Assembly: GCF_002776525.5 (NCBI RefSeq)
Contig: NC_045443.1
Coordinates: 45,848,547-45,912,546, forward strand
From: Piliocolobus tephrosceles
Lineage: Eukaryota > Chordata > Mammalia > Primates > Cercopithecidae
Length of the DNA: 64,000 nucleotides
Reading direction: 5' to 3'
Shown here: positions 11,401 to 26,400 of the stretch, one piece after another
Numbering within the stretch: the first letter of the stretch is position 1
How the letters are laid out: each line of letters starts with the position of its first letter
Translations under genes and position numbers: made by a program
The notes under the pieces: generated by a model
What the model saw: only the letters and a program-made list of their open reading frames with translations
What the model was told of the DNA's origin: nothing
Database searches by the model: none

Positions 11401-14400
11401 CTTGGCCAAACCCGTGGAAGGTAAGGTTAGAGGGAAGATTGAACACCAAATATGCCACCCCTACTCCGTGCTCACTTCCCCTCCACCCCAATTTTACACC
11501 CTCCAGTTACTCTCTCAAAATATGGACTTCAACTTGCCAGTTTCTAATTAATCCATGTTTTTGTTGGCTCCGGCACTTTATAATAAACAACTACTTATTA
11601 TGCAGTATACTAGGCACTGTACTAAGCACACTACATGCTTAATTTCATTTAATACTCTAACATTCCTGTGAGATAGGTATTACTGTTCCCTTTTTATCAG
11701 TAAGAAAACTGAGGCTCAGGCCGGGCACCGTGGCTCATGCCTGTAATCCCAGCACTTTGGGAGGGCAAGGCGGGTGGATTACCTGAGGTCAGGAGTTCGA
11801 GAGTAGCTCAAAACACAGCAATCTGTCAGTTCCATTTTTTCCCAAACTGCCTATCCTACTGTAGTCTAGACTGTTCATTCTCAAATCCTGTTGCATAACT
11901 ATTGTCCTGGGACTTGCTTTTGCCTCTCTCCAAGGTAGTATTCACTGTTTCCTGGATCCCATGTTTTTTTTCTTGGCTTACTCCCTCCGTTTCCTGCAAT
12001 ATGCCAGGAAGTTTTATAAGAATGCATAGGAGGTATATTTATGAGTCCAGAATGGCTTTATTATATACCCTCACACTTGATTGACAGTTTTTCAAGATAG
12101 GAAATTCTAGGTTGAAAATCATTTTCTGAAAATTTTGAAGCTGTTTTTATTGTCCTCTAGCTTACAGTTATATTCCTTTGTATGTGACTAATTTCTTTCT
12201 TTCTGGAAGTTTTTTTTTTTTTTTTTTTTTTTCTGAGATAGGGTCGCCCATGCTGGAGTGCAGTGGCACAATCTTGGCTCACTGTGCTCAATCTCTGCTT
12301 CCTGTGCTCAAGCGATCATCCCACCTCAGCCTCCTTAGTAGCTGGAACTACAGGCACACACCTGGCTAACTTTTTATATTTTTTGTAGAGATGGGGTCTT
12401 GCCATGTTGCCCATGCTGGTCTCAAACTCCTGCAATCAAGCAATCCACTTGCCTCAGCCTCCCAAAGTGCTAGGATTACAGGCGTGAGCCACTTCGCCCA
12501 GCCTCTGGAAACTTTTGATTTTCTTTTTGTTCTGTAGTATTCTGATATTTCAAAATGATGAAATTTATTGTAAGTCTTTTCTCATTCATCATTTTGAACA
12601 CTCCATGAGCTCTTTCATTCTGGAAATGTATGCTTTCTATTTCTGAGAAATTTTATTTTAATTTTTAATTTATTGTTTTCTTTCTTGTTTTTCAAACTAC
12701 CATTTGTCAGTTATAAAGTCTCCCAAATTGATCTTCTAACATTAATCTTGATATTATTATTATTATTAATTACTATTTTTGAGACAGGGTCTTGCTCTGT
12801 CACCCAGGCTGGAGTGCAATAGAACAATCATGGCTTACTGCAGCCTCAACCTCCCAGGCTCAAGCATGCTCCCAGCTCAGCCTCCCTGAGTAGCTGGGAC
12901 TACAGGTGCAGGCTACGATGCCTGGCTAATTTCTGTATTTTTTAGTAGAAATGGAGTCTCCGTGTGTTGCCCAGGATGATCTGGAACTCCTAAGCTCAAG
13001 CAATCTGCCCACTTTGGCCTCCCAAAGTGCTGGGATTACAGGCGTGAGCCACCATGTCTGGCTTAATTTTCTTTATCATCATTATTATTATTACTATTTA
13101 TTCTTTGGAAGGCTTCCTTAATTTTATCTTGCAACCTCGTGTTAATTAGCTATTGCTGCATAACATATTACCCTAAAATATGCAGGTTTATAACAGCAAA
13201 TATTATTTTACAGTTTCTGTTAATCCAGAAGCAACTTATCTAGATAATTCTGGCTCAGGATCTCTCACATGGTTGCAGACAGGATGTCAGCAGGGGCTGT
13301 AGCCATATAATGGGTTGGAGATTGGGTGGGAGCTGAAGGAGCCATTTCCAGGATATCTGGTGACCTCAGTTTCTCTGTGGGTATTGACAAGACACCCCAG
13401 TTTCTCGCCATATGGGCCTCTCCATAAGCAGTTTGAGTATTCTTACATGGCACTTAACTTTCTTCAGAGCAAGTGATCAGAAAGAAGGAAGGGAGCCAAA
13501 ATGCATTTTTATGACTTAGTCTCAGAAGTGACTGTCACTTTACCTTTTCTATTTGTTAGAAGAGAATTACTAAATCCAGCCCATACCCAAGGGAAACAGA
13601 AGCTCTACTTCTTGAGGGGAGGTTTATCAAAGGATTTGTGGAAATATGTGAAAACCAGCACACCTTCATATCAGAACTTTTTTTTTTCTGCTTTTTTTTC
13701 TTCATGCAGTAATTAAGAACATTTTATATTGGTTATTATATTATATTTTAATTTCCAAGGACCATTTTTGGTCTTCTGATTTTCCTTTTTTACATTTTCT
13801 CTCTTTTGTCCATGAATATATACTTTATTTGAAGTTCTTTTCCTTGCATCGACTCTTTTTCCCTCTGAGCCCTTTTTCCTATGAGTTTATTTTGGTATCT
13901 TGTTTTTCTCAGTGATTACTCTCCTCAGATAACTAGTGATCCTTGGCTTTCCATTCTGATTTAAGAGTAAGAAACAAACAAAAAAAGCTAACTAGAAACT
14001 GATGGAGGGGGTTGTCCATTATGGGCTTCATTCCAGAGCTTTCCTCTGGCTCTCTATAATTTCTCTGGGGAAGAATCTTATTATTCTTTCTCTGGGTATT
14101 GGTTATATGCTTATCTATTAGCATGCTGGGGCTAGGACAGAAGAAGGTATTGAGGGTCTTAATTTTGAGGATCCTTTTTTAACTTAATCACCAGATTTTC
14201 TGTCTTACACCTGTGCCAGCTATATTAGTCGGTTCTCACATTGCTTTAAAGAATTACCTGAGACTGAGTAATTATTAAAAAAAAAAGAGAGAGAGAGAGA
14301 GATTTAATTATCTCCATTCTACAGGCTGTACAAGAAGCATGGCAGGGGAAGCCTCAGGAAACCTACAATCATGGTGGAAGGCGAAGGGGAAGCAGGCATG

Positions 14401-17400
14401 TTCTACGTGGCTGGAGTAGGAGAAAAAGAGAAGAGAGAAGGGGTGGGTGGTTGGTGCTATACACTTTCAAACAACTAGATCTTGTGAGAACTCACTCACT
14501 ATCACGAGAACAGCAAGGGGGAAATCCGACCCCATGATCTAATCACCTTCCACCAGGTCCCTCCTCCAACACTGGAGATTACAATTCGATAGGAGGTTTG
14601 GGTAGGGACATAAATCCAAACCATATTACCAGCCTTCACAGTGAATCCTGTCCAGGGGTGCAAGGCCTCCTAGATTCAGGTCCTCTAGAGGAATCTTACA
14701 TTCCATTTTCAGGGCAGGGTAGTTTGCCTGGTTTAGCCAGATGCTCTGACAGTTTCAGTGACTCCCTTCCTGTTCTCAAGCCTATTCCCTACTCCTACCA
14801 TCTGTGGTACCCATTACACTCTAAGTTTTGGGTCTCTCAGATGAATTAGCTCAATTCTAGATGTATTCTCCACTACAGAAACTTAGGTAGCAACATTATT
14901 TACTGTGTTAGGTTAATTGCCACCCTTCTGTCCACTTTGCATCTTCCAAAAGGTATTTCTACTGAAATATCTCATATGCTCTTATATCCTTGCCCACTGT
15001 TTTTGCCCTTGAAGATTAATATTATTGTGATTATGATGGTGACGATGTCATTTTAGCAAATTTGGGAGGAAAAGGAAATAAAGCCAATAAGGTCAATCTA
15101 CCATTTTTAAAAACTTTTCTTGCTAATGTAACTTCAAAATTATAGAAAATGTGTAAGACTTGTAGAAAGAATTTCTCTGCACCCTTTACCCAAGTTAACT
15201 CATTGTTAATTTTGCCACTCTGTTTTTTGCTTTGTCTCTACTATAATATCTACTTTATCTCAGCTAGTTGAGAATAAGTTGCTCATATTATATCTCTTTC
15301 CCTTTAAATAAATAAGCTTATATCTCCCAACAACAACTCACCATATAGGTATCAAATTCAGCAAATCTTAGCACTTATACAATGCTGTTATATAATTACC
15401 TAGAGTGCATTTCTCAGTTTTGCCAATTGTTTCATAAATGTCTTTTTTTTTTTTTTTTTTGAGATGGTGTCTCACTGTCACCGAGGCTGGAGTGCAGTGG
15501 CGTGATCTCAACTCACTGCAAGCTCTGCCTCCCGGGTTCAGGCCATTCTCCTGCCTCAGCCTCCAGAGTAGCTGGGACTACAGGTGCCCGCCAGCACATC
15601 TGGCTAATTTTTTTTATTTTTAGTACAGACGGGGTTTCACTGTGTTAGCCAGGATGGTCTCGATCTCCTGACCTCATGATCTGCACACCTTGGCCTCCCA
15701 AAGTGCTGGGATTACAGGCGTGAGCCACTGCGCCCCGCCTTTTTTTTTTTTTAGACAAGGTCTTACTCTGTCTCCCAGGCTTCAGTGCAGTGAGGTGATC
15801 ACAGTTTACTACAGCCTTGAGCTCCTGGACTCAAGTGATTCTCCCACCTCAGACTCCCAAAGTGCTGGAATTATAGGCATGAGCCATCACAACTGGGCAA
15901 CTTTTTTTTTTTTTTTTTTTTTAAGAGAGGAGGTCCCAGCCTGGCCAACATGGTGAAACCTAGTCTCTGCTAAAAATACAAAAATTAGCCAGGCATGGTG
16001 GCAGGTGCCTCTAATGCTAGCTACTCATGAGAATGACGTGGGAGGATTGCTTGAACCTGGGAGATGGAGGTTGCCGTGAGCCAAGATCACGCCATTGCAC
16101 TCCAGCCTGGGTGACAGAGACTCCATCTTAAAAATTAAAAATAAAAGAGATGAGGTCTCGCTATGTTGCCCAGACTGTCCATTAATGTCTTTTGGAGCAA
16201 AATTTTTCCTTCCAGGGTCCAGTTAAGGATCAACCATTGCATTTAGTGAGCATGTCTCTTTAGTCTCCTTTAATCTGGAATAGTTCCTTCACCTTCGTTT
16301 CATGATACTGCCTTTTTTTTTTTTGAGACAGAGTTTTGCTCTTGTTGCCCAGGCTGGAGTGCAGTGGCTCACCGCAATCTCCACCGTCCAGGTTCAAGCG
16401 ATTCTCCTGCCTTAGCCTCCCAAGTAGCTAGAATTACAGGCATGTGCCACCCGGCCCAGCTAATTTGGCATTTTTAGTAGAGATGGGGTTTCTCCATGTT
16501 GCTCAGGCTGGTCTCGAACTTCCAACCTCAGGTGATCCACCCACCTCTGCTTCCCAAAGTGCTGGGATTAGAGGCATGAGTCACCACGCCTGGCTAGTAT
16601 TGACATTTTTGTAATAGTATAGGCAAGACATTGTGTAGAATATTCCATAATTTGGATTTTTCTGATGTTTCTCGTGATTAGATTGAGTTTAAACATCTTT
16701 GGCAGGAATAAGTGACATTATGTCCTCAGTACATCATATCGGGAGGCTCATGATGTCATTTTGTCCCATTACTGGTAATGTGAACTTTGACCACTTAAGG
16801 TGTTGGTTTTCTTCACTGTCAAGTTACCATTCTTCTTTTATAACCAATAATTTCTGGTAAGATTCTTTGGAAAAATGTAAGTATCCTATTCTTTTTTTTT
16901 TTTTTTTTTTTTGACAAGGTGTCACTCTGTTGCTCAGGCTTGAGTGCAGTGGCACAATCACAGCTCACTGCAGCCTTGACCTCCCAGACTTAAGCAATTC
17001 TCCAACCTCAGCCTCCCAAGTAGCTGGGACTACAGATGCCCACCACCACACATAGCCAATTGTTTTCATTTCTAGTAGAAGGTCTACTAGACCTGGGCTA
17101 TGTTGCCCAGGCTATTCTCAAATTCCTGAGCTCAAGCGATTCTCCCGCCCCAACCTCCCTAAGTGGTAGAATTACAGGCATAAGCCATTGCACCCAGTCA
17201 ACTATCCTATTCTTCATCAAATTTTCACCCACTAATTTTAGTATCGATTGATGGTTTTGTGTGAATCTGTTATTTCTGTAATAATTGCAAAATTGTGATT
17301 TTCTAACTCCAATCCATTTTAACTCAAAGTTTACTACAATTAAAAAAAAATTTTTTTGCCGGGCGCGGTGGCTCAAGCCTGTAATCCCAGCACTTTGGGA

Positions 17401-20400
17401 GGGTGAGATGGGCGGATCACCAGGTCAGGAGATCGAGACCACCCTGGCTAATACGGTGAAACCCCGTCTCTACTAAAGAATACAAAAAACTAGCCGGGCG
17501 ACAAGGCGGGCGCCTGTAGTCCCAGCTACTTGGGAGGCGGAGGCAGGAGAATGGCGTAAACCTGGGAGGCGGAGCTTGCAGTGAGCTGAGATCCGGCCAC
17601 CGCACTCCAGCCTGGGCGACAGAGCCAGACTCCGTCTCAAAAAAAAAAAAAAATTTTTTTTTTGTAGACACAGGGTCTCACTTGTTGCCCAGGTTGGTCT
17701 CGAGCCCCTGGCCTCAAGCAATCCTTCTGCCTGGGCCCCCCAAAGCACATATTACAGGCATGAGCCACCTCACCTAGCCCCCAGCTTTTAAATGACCCAC
17801 CTTTTTTGAGTTTTTCCAAAACATTCAGCTTCATTTTCCTTTTCTTTTTTTTCTGTTTGTTTGTTTGTTTGTTTTGTTTTTTGAGACAGACTCTCGCTCT
17901 GTTGCCGAGGCTGGAGTGCAATGAATGGCACAAATCTCGGCTCACTGCAACCTCCGCCTCCCGGGTTCAAGCGATTCTCCTGCCTCAGCCTCCCGAGTAG
18001 CTGGGATAGCAGGCGCCTGCCACCTGTTAACCAAATATTTGAACTGATGGAGAATATGGGTGGAGAAAAAGGGCTGTGGCTTTTATTTATTTTATTTTTA
18101 TTTTTATTTTTTTTAGATGGAATTTCGCTCTTGTTGCCCAGACTTGAGTGCAATGGCACGATCTCGGCTCATCACAACCTCCACCTCCCAGGTTCAAGTG
18201 ATCCTCCTGCCTCAGCCTCCCAAGTAGCTGGGATTACAGACATGTGCCACCATGCCTGGCCCTATCTTTTTATTCTTAATTTACCAAGGAGTATAACCTC
18301 TGCCTCCAGGGCTCAAGCAATTCTTGTGCCTTAGCCTCCCAAGTAGCTAGGATTACAGGCCTGTGCCCCCACACCAGGCTAATTTTTGTATTTTTAGTAG
18401 AGGTGGGGTTTCTCCATGTTGGTCAGACTGGTCTTGAACTCCCGACCTTGTGATCTGCCCGCCTCGGCCTCCCAAAGTGCTGGGATTACAGGCGTTAGCC
18501 ACTGCGCCCTGCCTCAGCTTCATTTTTATAAAAGCCACTGCCGGCCGGGCGCGGTGGCTCAAGCCTGTAATCCCAGCACTTTGGGAGGCCGAGACCGGCG
18601 GATCACGAGGTCAGGTGATCGAGACCATCCTGGCTAATAAGGTGAAACCCCGTCTCTACTAAAAAAAAAATACAAAAAACTAGCCGGGCGAGGTGGCGGG
18701 TGCCTGTAGTCCCAGCTACTCGGGAGGCTGAGGCAGGAGAATGGCGTGAACCCGGGAGGCGGAGCTTGCAGTGAGCCAGCCTGGAGGACGGTGCGAGACT
18801 CCATATCAAAAAAAAAAAAAAAAAAAAAAAAAAAGAATGAAAAGATGTTTCTCAGCGTAATACACACCTCCCGCCTCACATCATACACAAAAATAAATTC
18901 CCGAGGCTGAGGCAGGCGGATCATTTTAAGTCAGAAGTTTGAGACCAGCCTGACCAACATGGTGAAACGCCGTCTCTACTAAAAATACAAAAATATTAGC
19001 TGGGCTTCGTGGTGCATGCCTACAGCCCAGCTACTTGGGAGGCTGAGGCCAGAGAATCACTTAAACCCAGGAGGCGGATATTGCAGTGAGCCAAGATCGC
19101 ACCTCCCAGCCTGGGTGGCCGAGCAGGACTTTGTCTCAATCAATCAATCAATTTCAGATGAATTAGAGAGTTCAATAAATAAAACTACAGAAATATTAGA
19201 AGAAAACATAGAATATTTGTATATTCTTAGCAGGGTTTTGCAAATCTTTCTTTATTAGACATTAAGCCCAGAAGCCTAAAAGAAAATATTGACAGTTTTT
19301 ACTAAAAAATAATTTAATTGTGTATCAAAAGACATCATAAACTTAAAATCAAGAGAGAGACTGAGTGAAAATATTTGTCTCATATACATGGGTGTATATC
19401 TACATGCACATATACACACATATATAAACGCATACATACTTACATGTTCATATGTATAAATCATGTATGCAATAATATTGAGAATATATAAAAAGCTTCT
19501 AAGTAAAGCACCAAGCCAGACTCCCCCTCTAATCCAACATCAAATATTTATTTATTGGGAATTGATTGTGCCAGCCACTGTGTAAGACACTAGAAATATA
19601 ACAGTGATTAACACAGACAATGAAACTAGTAAATAAATAAACAAGATGCCAATTGTGCCGAGTGCTGGGGAGAAAATAAAGGGGCAATGCAATAGAACAG
19701 AAGTCCTAAAGTGCTGGCCTGGATGCCAGATGTAGCCTGATGCCATGCTCAGTTTGCAGAGTGCTTTTTAAAAACAAATGTAGACCAACATCTAAAAATC
19801 CAGAGATTTCATGTAAAACCAACATTTCTGACTTCTCTTTAAAAATTAGATTTGGGGGCTGGGCACAATGGCTTACACCTGTAATCCAAGCACTTTGGGA
19901 GGCCAAGGCGGGTGGATCATCTGAGGTCAGGAGTTTAAGACCAGCCTGGCCAACATGGTGAAACCTGTCTCTACTAAAAACACAAAAATTAGCTGGGCAT
20001 GGTGGCACATGCCTGTAATCCCAGCTACTCGGGAGACTGAGGCAGGAGAATCACTTGAACCCGGGAGGCAGAGGTTGCAGTGAGCCGACATTGTGCCCCT
20101 GCACTTTAGCCTGGGCAACAAAGTGAGACTCTGTCTCAAAAAAAAAAAAAAAAAAAAAAAAAAATTAGATTTGACCACACTGGCCCTAAACTGTGGCTGT
20201 AAATGACAACAAACAGGTAGAATAAAGTAGCAGCTTCCCCTTCAGATGGTACAGGTTTCTTACCCAGCTTGCTTTACTCACAAGCATTATCTGCCTGGCC
20301 CTTATGGACAACTGAGTTTGAAGATGCCGTAATGAAGAGTAACTTGGAGAGGCACACTTTATTTTATTTTGTTTTTTTAACTTTTACTTTATTTCATTTT

Positions 20401-23400
20401 TTTGAGAGGCAGCGTCTCCTTTTGTTGCCCCGGCTGGTCTTAAACTGGGCTCAAGTGATCCTCCTGCCTCAGCCTCCCGAAATGCTGAGATTACAGGCAT
20501 GAGCCACCATGCCCAACAAGAGGCCCTCTTTAGACAGATAATTCAATGAAGTAATGTTTGAGCAACAGCCTGAAGAATGAGAAGCTTGTCATGTATAGAG
20601 CTAAGCCTAGGGCTTCATCTTCATAAGAACAGATTGAAAATCGAGAAAAAATTCAAAGCCAAAACTGTAGTAGGGTACCTTCACCTCCCACTTTGATCAG
20701 ATCACCTTCATTGCATCCCAGCCCTGAAATTCATCTCCCAGTTCTGACAGCCTTTTTAATAGTGCAAACCCTAACATAGCTATGCACTGTGCCCATCATC
20801 CATGACCTCATAACAAAAGGAACCATAGAATAGTATTTCTGATGCCACAATCCCTTTTCACAAAGACATTCAGGCAACTTAGCTACCCTCCACCAAGTTT
20901 GGCTTCAACCATATCATCCAATCTTCCACCTGAAAATTGCATTCAATAGTAATTTTCTTCTATTCTTAGTACTTTCTTGAAGCCACTTGAATTGCCCCAG
21001 AGTTGAAGTCTGTGCCCATATGGCCAAGCTGTGAGACACATAGGCTGACCTCTAGGAGTTCATTATAAGGCCATGAAAAGTGTGCTCCAGAGAAACCTGT
21101 CGAGACAAAGGTGACTTTATTTAGCTTTTATCTAGGATGTTTAGTCTTCCTAGAGTGATGAGTACCATAACCACAGATGTCAAGTGGGAACTCAGGGCAG
21201 CCTGACAATCCTAGCATATTCCCCTAGTCACTCTCCCAATCCTCAAGTCAACTATTTCACATCCCCTCCTTGGAGATCTAAAGCCCCTCTCCCATCCTCA
21301 CTCTGAGCTAACTTCCTTGCTCCTTATTTCACTAAGAAAATTAGAAGGAATCAAAGACTTTCCATCATCACATCTAACATTCCACTCCATTCCCTCTGGT
21401 TCAATGAATGAACTGATTCCATTTGTATACTGGAGCCCATCCCTTCTCATCTACTATAGGATTTTGCTCCTAAAACTATCACCTTCTCCCTCAGGATTCT
21501 CCTTCTTCCCAGATCATTTCCGTCAGTATACAAATATGCTATAATCTCTTCCATCTGGCAGGGGAAGGGCAAGGGAAGAAACCTCCCTTGGCCATGTGGT
21601 CCCCTCGAGCTATTGCCCTCATTTCTTTTTCCACCCGCCTCTCCCCACTACCATCCGGATTATATCAAAATTCCTGGAAAGAGAAGTTTACACTCGCAGT
21701 CTAGGGGGAAAAAAAAAAAAGGCATGCCAATTGCCCTTGCTTTAAATCCATGATCACCAAACTCAGTGGGTCTTGTTGTGGTGATTATCGCTGCCCAGAA
21801 GTCAAGCTACATTTCCTTGTTCCATTCACTCTCCTCCTCTCCTGGAGGCCTTTTCCTACCTTCTCCTGTTTCTTCAAACCTCCAACACCTCCTCCCCCCC
21901 CATCCTCATTCTCATATAATGAGTTGCCTTCCATTTCAAAGAGAAAACAGAAGCAATTGGTAGATAATTTCCATAAGCTATCACAAACCACATCTATCCA
22001 TCTACCTGCATCTGTGCCCATATATCTCCTATTATCATGAATGAATGGCCCACGCACCTATTAAGACAAACCCCCTCCACTTTTGACCAGATCCCATTTC
22101 TTTTTGCCTTCTCCAAAACACCACTCCAATAATTATTCTCACTTTTGTATTAATTTGTCCATCTATAATTTCCTCTTCTGGCTGAGCCCAGTGGCTCACA
22201 TCTGTAATCCCAGAACTTTGGGAGGCTGAGGCAGGTGGATCACTTGAGGCCAGGAGTTCAAGACCAACCTGAAAAACATGGTGAAAACCCATCTCTACTA
22301 AAAATACAAAAATTAGCCAGGCGTGGTGGTGCACACCTGTAGTGCCAGCTACTTGGGAGTCTAAGGCAGGAGAATCACTTGAACCTGGGAGGCGGAGACT
22401 GCAGTGGACCGAGATCGTGCCACTGCACTCCAATCTGGGCGACAGAGCAAGACTCAGTGCCCCCCCCCAAAAAAATATATTTCTTCTTCCATCTTAAAAC
22501 CCCACATTTCCTATTTCCCTTCTCCCCGTAGAGCAAAATTCCTCATAAGAGTTGTCTGTTTGGGCCAGGCACGGTGGCTCATGCCTGTAATCCCAACACT
22601 TTGGGAGGCCAAGGCAGGCAGATCACCTGAGGTCGGAAGTTCAAGACCAACCTGACCAAAATGGGGAAACTCTGTCTCTACTAAAAATACAAAATTAGCC
22701 AGGCATGGTGGCACATGCCTGTAATCCCAGCTACTCAGGGGGCTGAGGCAGGAGAATCGCTTGAACCCGGGAGGCAGAGGTTTTGGTGAGCCAAGATTGT
22801 GCCATTGCACTGCAGCCTGGGCAACAAGAGCGAAACTCAGTCTCAAAAAAAAAAAAAAAAAAAAAGAGTTGTCTGTTTTTTCTATCTCTGGTTCTTCTTC
22901 TTAATTCTTTTTTTTTTTTTTTTCTTTTTTTAATTTTTGCAACAGAGTCTTGCTCTGTTGTCCAGCCTGGAGCGTAGTGGCGTGATCGTGGCTCACTGCA
23001 AGTTCCGCCTCCCGGGTTCACGCCATTCTCCTGCCTCAGCCTCCTGAGTAGCTGGGACTACAGGCGTCAGCCACCATGCCTGGCTAACTTTTTGTATTTT
23101 TAGTAAAGAAGGGATTTCACCATGTTAGCCAGGATGGTCTCGATCTCCTGACCTTGTGATCCACCCGCCTTGGCCTCCCAAAGTGCTGGGATTACAGGCA
23201 CGAGCCATTGCACCCGGCCTGTCTCTGGTTCTTCTGCCATTCTCTCTTGAGCCCACACCAACCCAGGCTCTTACCATCACCACACCATTAAAACTGCTTC
23301 AGGCTGGGTGCAGTGGCCCAGGCCTGTAATCCCAGTATTTTGGGAGGCCGAGGCAGGAGAATCACTTGAGTTAGGAGTTTTAGACCAGCCTGGGTAACAG

Positions 23401-26400
23401 AGTGAGACCTCATGTCTACTAAAAATCAAAAAAATTAGCTGGGGATGGTGGCACGCAACTTTAGTCCCAGTTATTAGGGATGCTGAGGAGATAAGATTGC
23501 TTGAACCCAGGAGATTGAGGATGCATTGAGCTATAATCATGCCACTGCACTCCAACCTGAGCAACAGAATGAGACTCCCTCTCTCTCTACAAATACAAAA
23601 CAAAACAAAACCCTGCTGTATCCATTTACCAATGACTCACATATTGCTAAGTTAAATGGTAAACTCTTAGTTCTCACGTTATTTAACATATGGGCAGAAA
23701 AGTGCAACAGAGCTCAGATGGTTCTGAATCCTCGTGCTGCTGAGGTTGCTTGAAATACCTGGTTAGCTGGGAAGGGTTTGAGCTTACGGACCACCATGGG
23801 GAACATGCCTCATATTTTCTATTACCTCAGAACTGGTTTGGGAAATTCACGTGGGGCAGGGAGATTATGGGTAAAATACAGCATTCTCTTCATCTCCTAG
23901 CAAGCCCACATCTACCTTGCTTACCCTGGTCTTTCTCATCCCAAATTCTATGTCCATCAATTCAGGGAACCCACAGTTCCTGAATCTCTACTCACCCTTT
24001 TCCACAAGCTAAACAATCTTGAAAGACTCTCATTTGTCTCCAGAATGGTTCCTGGTCCCAGTTTCTTTCTGGCTGATTTCACCTTGTTAATACATTCACT
24101 CAAACTGCTTGACACCTTTCTGTCCATCTGGTTTTAGCACTTCAACCACTCTGTGGTTCGAATCAGCCACATTCCTTGCCTGGTCCCTTAGCTAGGCCTT
24201 TAACAGCAACTATAAAAATGAACCTATTAATATTCACACTTTTCATTCTTAACACTCTTACTATCATGATATTTTTAAGTCATTCACAATTCTTCCTTGA
24301 AGAACGATAGGCTTTTTTTTTCCCTCCTAGTAGGTGTGAGTGTATTAACATTCAACTGAAAAGGGCCCACTCAAGCTTTCCTTAGTATAGTCATAATGAA
24401 AACTCACAGAGGTGAGTCAACATGTGTAATCAAACATTCTGCCAGTTCCTGCCTCCTTCCTACCATTTCCTCCTGATAAAGAATCAAAATAGAAAGACCA
24501 AAGAGGAAAATGGGTGTGGGGAACATACTTTGGTCTATCCTTGACTTCAGAAACTCAGTTTAAGCCAGGTGCAGTGGCTCATACCTGTAATCCCAGCACT
24601 TTGGGAGGCTGAGGCAAAAGGATCGCTTGAGCCCAGGGGTTTGAGACCAGCCTGGGCAACACACTGGGACCTTGTCTCTACAAAAAATTAGCCAGGTGTG
24701 TTAGCACATGCCTGTAGTCCCAGGTACTTGGGAGGCTGAGGTGGGAGGATCACTTGAACCCAGGAGGTTGAGGCTGCAGTGAGCCATGATTGCACCAGTG
24801 CATTCCAGCCTGGTGACAGAGTGAGGCTGACTCAAAAACAAAAAGAAACTCAGTTTATCAAGGATCCAAAGATGTTCAAATTCAGGAGGCTAACTCACAC
24901 TAAGCAAATTCACAGTGCCTCAGTTTCCTCACCTATAAATGGAGACGATAATGTCTGCCTTATAGACTTGGTGTGGAGAGGCCGGGTGCAGTGACTCATA
25001 CCTGTAATCCTAACACTTTGGGAGGCCGAGACAGGCAGATCGCCTGGGGTCAGGAGTTCAAGACCAGCCTGGCCAACATGGTGAAACCTCATTCCTACTA
25101 AAAATACAAAAATTAGCTGCATGTGTTAGTGGGTGCCTGTAATCCCAGCTACTTGGGAGGCCAAGGCACAAGAATCTCTTGAACCTGGGAGGCGGAGGTT
25201 GCAGTGAGCTGCACTCTAGCCTGAGGCAACAGACTCTGCCTCAAAAAAAGAAAGATTTATTATGGACATTAAATAAAATAATGTATCTAATGTACCTAAG
25301 AACTAGCACATAAAACTTTACAATAGATGATGGAGGAAAAGTTATAAATCATATGTAAGTTTACTGTTTACATATAGAACATACACCTTTCCTGTGACTA
25401 GAATATCTTTGTCCACTACTCAAGACATACTTGCCAGGATAGGATACCTGGAAAACAATATTTTTAACCATAAGATTCCTTGAGGTACAAAAGACGCTGG
25501 CTGGCTTCAAAGGATATTTCATCTAGGCCCTGAAAGAGGCTGGTCAACTCACTGCCCACAGAACAGCACTCCTGACCAGTGACCAGAACTCTTAAGTCTA
25601 CCAGCTGGGAGATTCCTGTCCCTCCCAGGCTCACTCTTCCTCTTTCTAATACTGGTTGCTCCTGCAGATTCAGCCCAGCTTCCAGGGTTTGTTCACCTTT
25701 TACTCTGGGCTCTTGGGTGCTCAAGGTTTCCCTTTCATCCTGCCCAGGGAAGCACAATCCTATATCAGTCCTTTCCTTTGCTGAATCTCTCTCAACACCA
25801 GCTTTGAACCCTGCTCTCCCATTTTTTCTTTTTTTTTTTTTTTTTTTTTTTTGGACAGAGTTTTGCTATTGTTGCCCAGACTGGAGTGCAGTGGGGCGAT
25901 CTTGGCTCACTGCAACCTCTGCCTCCCGGATTCAAGCAATTCTCCTGCCTCAGCCTCCTGACTAGCTGGGATTACAGGCACATGTGACCACACCCAGCTA
26001 ATCTTTTGTATTTTAGTAGAGACAGGGTTTCATCATGTTGGCCAGGCTAGTCTCGAACTACCAACCTCAGGTGATCCACCTGCCTTGGCCTCTCAAAGTG
26101 CAGGGATTACAGGCGTGAGCCGCTGTGCCCAGCCATCCTATTTATTCTTAGCTTCATACTTGACCCTCCTCTTAGTCCAGGAGGGCCTTGTTCTTTTTTC
26201 TAGAAAAAATTCCCTCTAATCTGGCCCTTCTTTGAGACAACTCCCTTGCCTTGTTATATGAAAATCTTGTGTCAGCCTAGCTCTCACCATAACACAAGTC
26301 CAGGCACCCAGAACACTGTTCATTGACTGGAGTCACAGAGAAAATCTCTGCGAGATTTGGGTAGTAGGGAAAGATTATTCTTTCCCTGCTCTTGTCTTGA

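Larger units (their letters stand above)
11806..15099. repeat. Old interspersed repeat, family unassigned, in several pieces
   Basis: The unique-looking parts (11806-12205, 12503-12750, 13731-14215, 14634-14800) resemble successive parts of one ancient dispersed element I remember by wording but cannot name (cacacttgattgacag, gaaattctaggttg, ccattatgggcttc). Two Alus, a different repeat at about 13140-13700 and the solo LTR interrupt it. 14800-15099 shows nothing further. Confidence 0.45.
15100..17345. mobile_element. L1M-class remnant interrupted by several Alus
   Basis: Pieces at 15110-15440, 16180-16312, 16597-16890 and 17203-17345 read consecutively into one old LINE sequence (cattgcatttagtgagcatgtctctttagtctcc, given here as two joined motifs under 20 bases each: cattgcatttagt and gtctctttagtctcc; tgtcccattactgg). 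Non-coding and heavily decayed. Confidence 0.6.
19154..22179. other. SPMIP11 intron 1 stretch without gene
   Basis: Apart from the Alus at 19858 and 20398, this is AT-rich, has an irregular ATAC microsatellite at about 19380-19480, and is pyrimidine-rich with old-repeat character from 21240 on. No exon seen. Confidence 0.6.
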
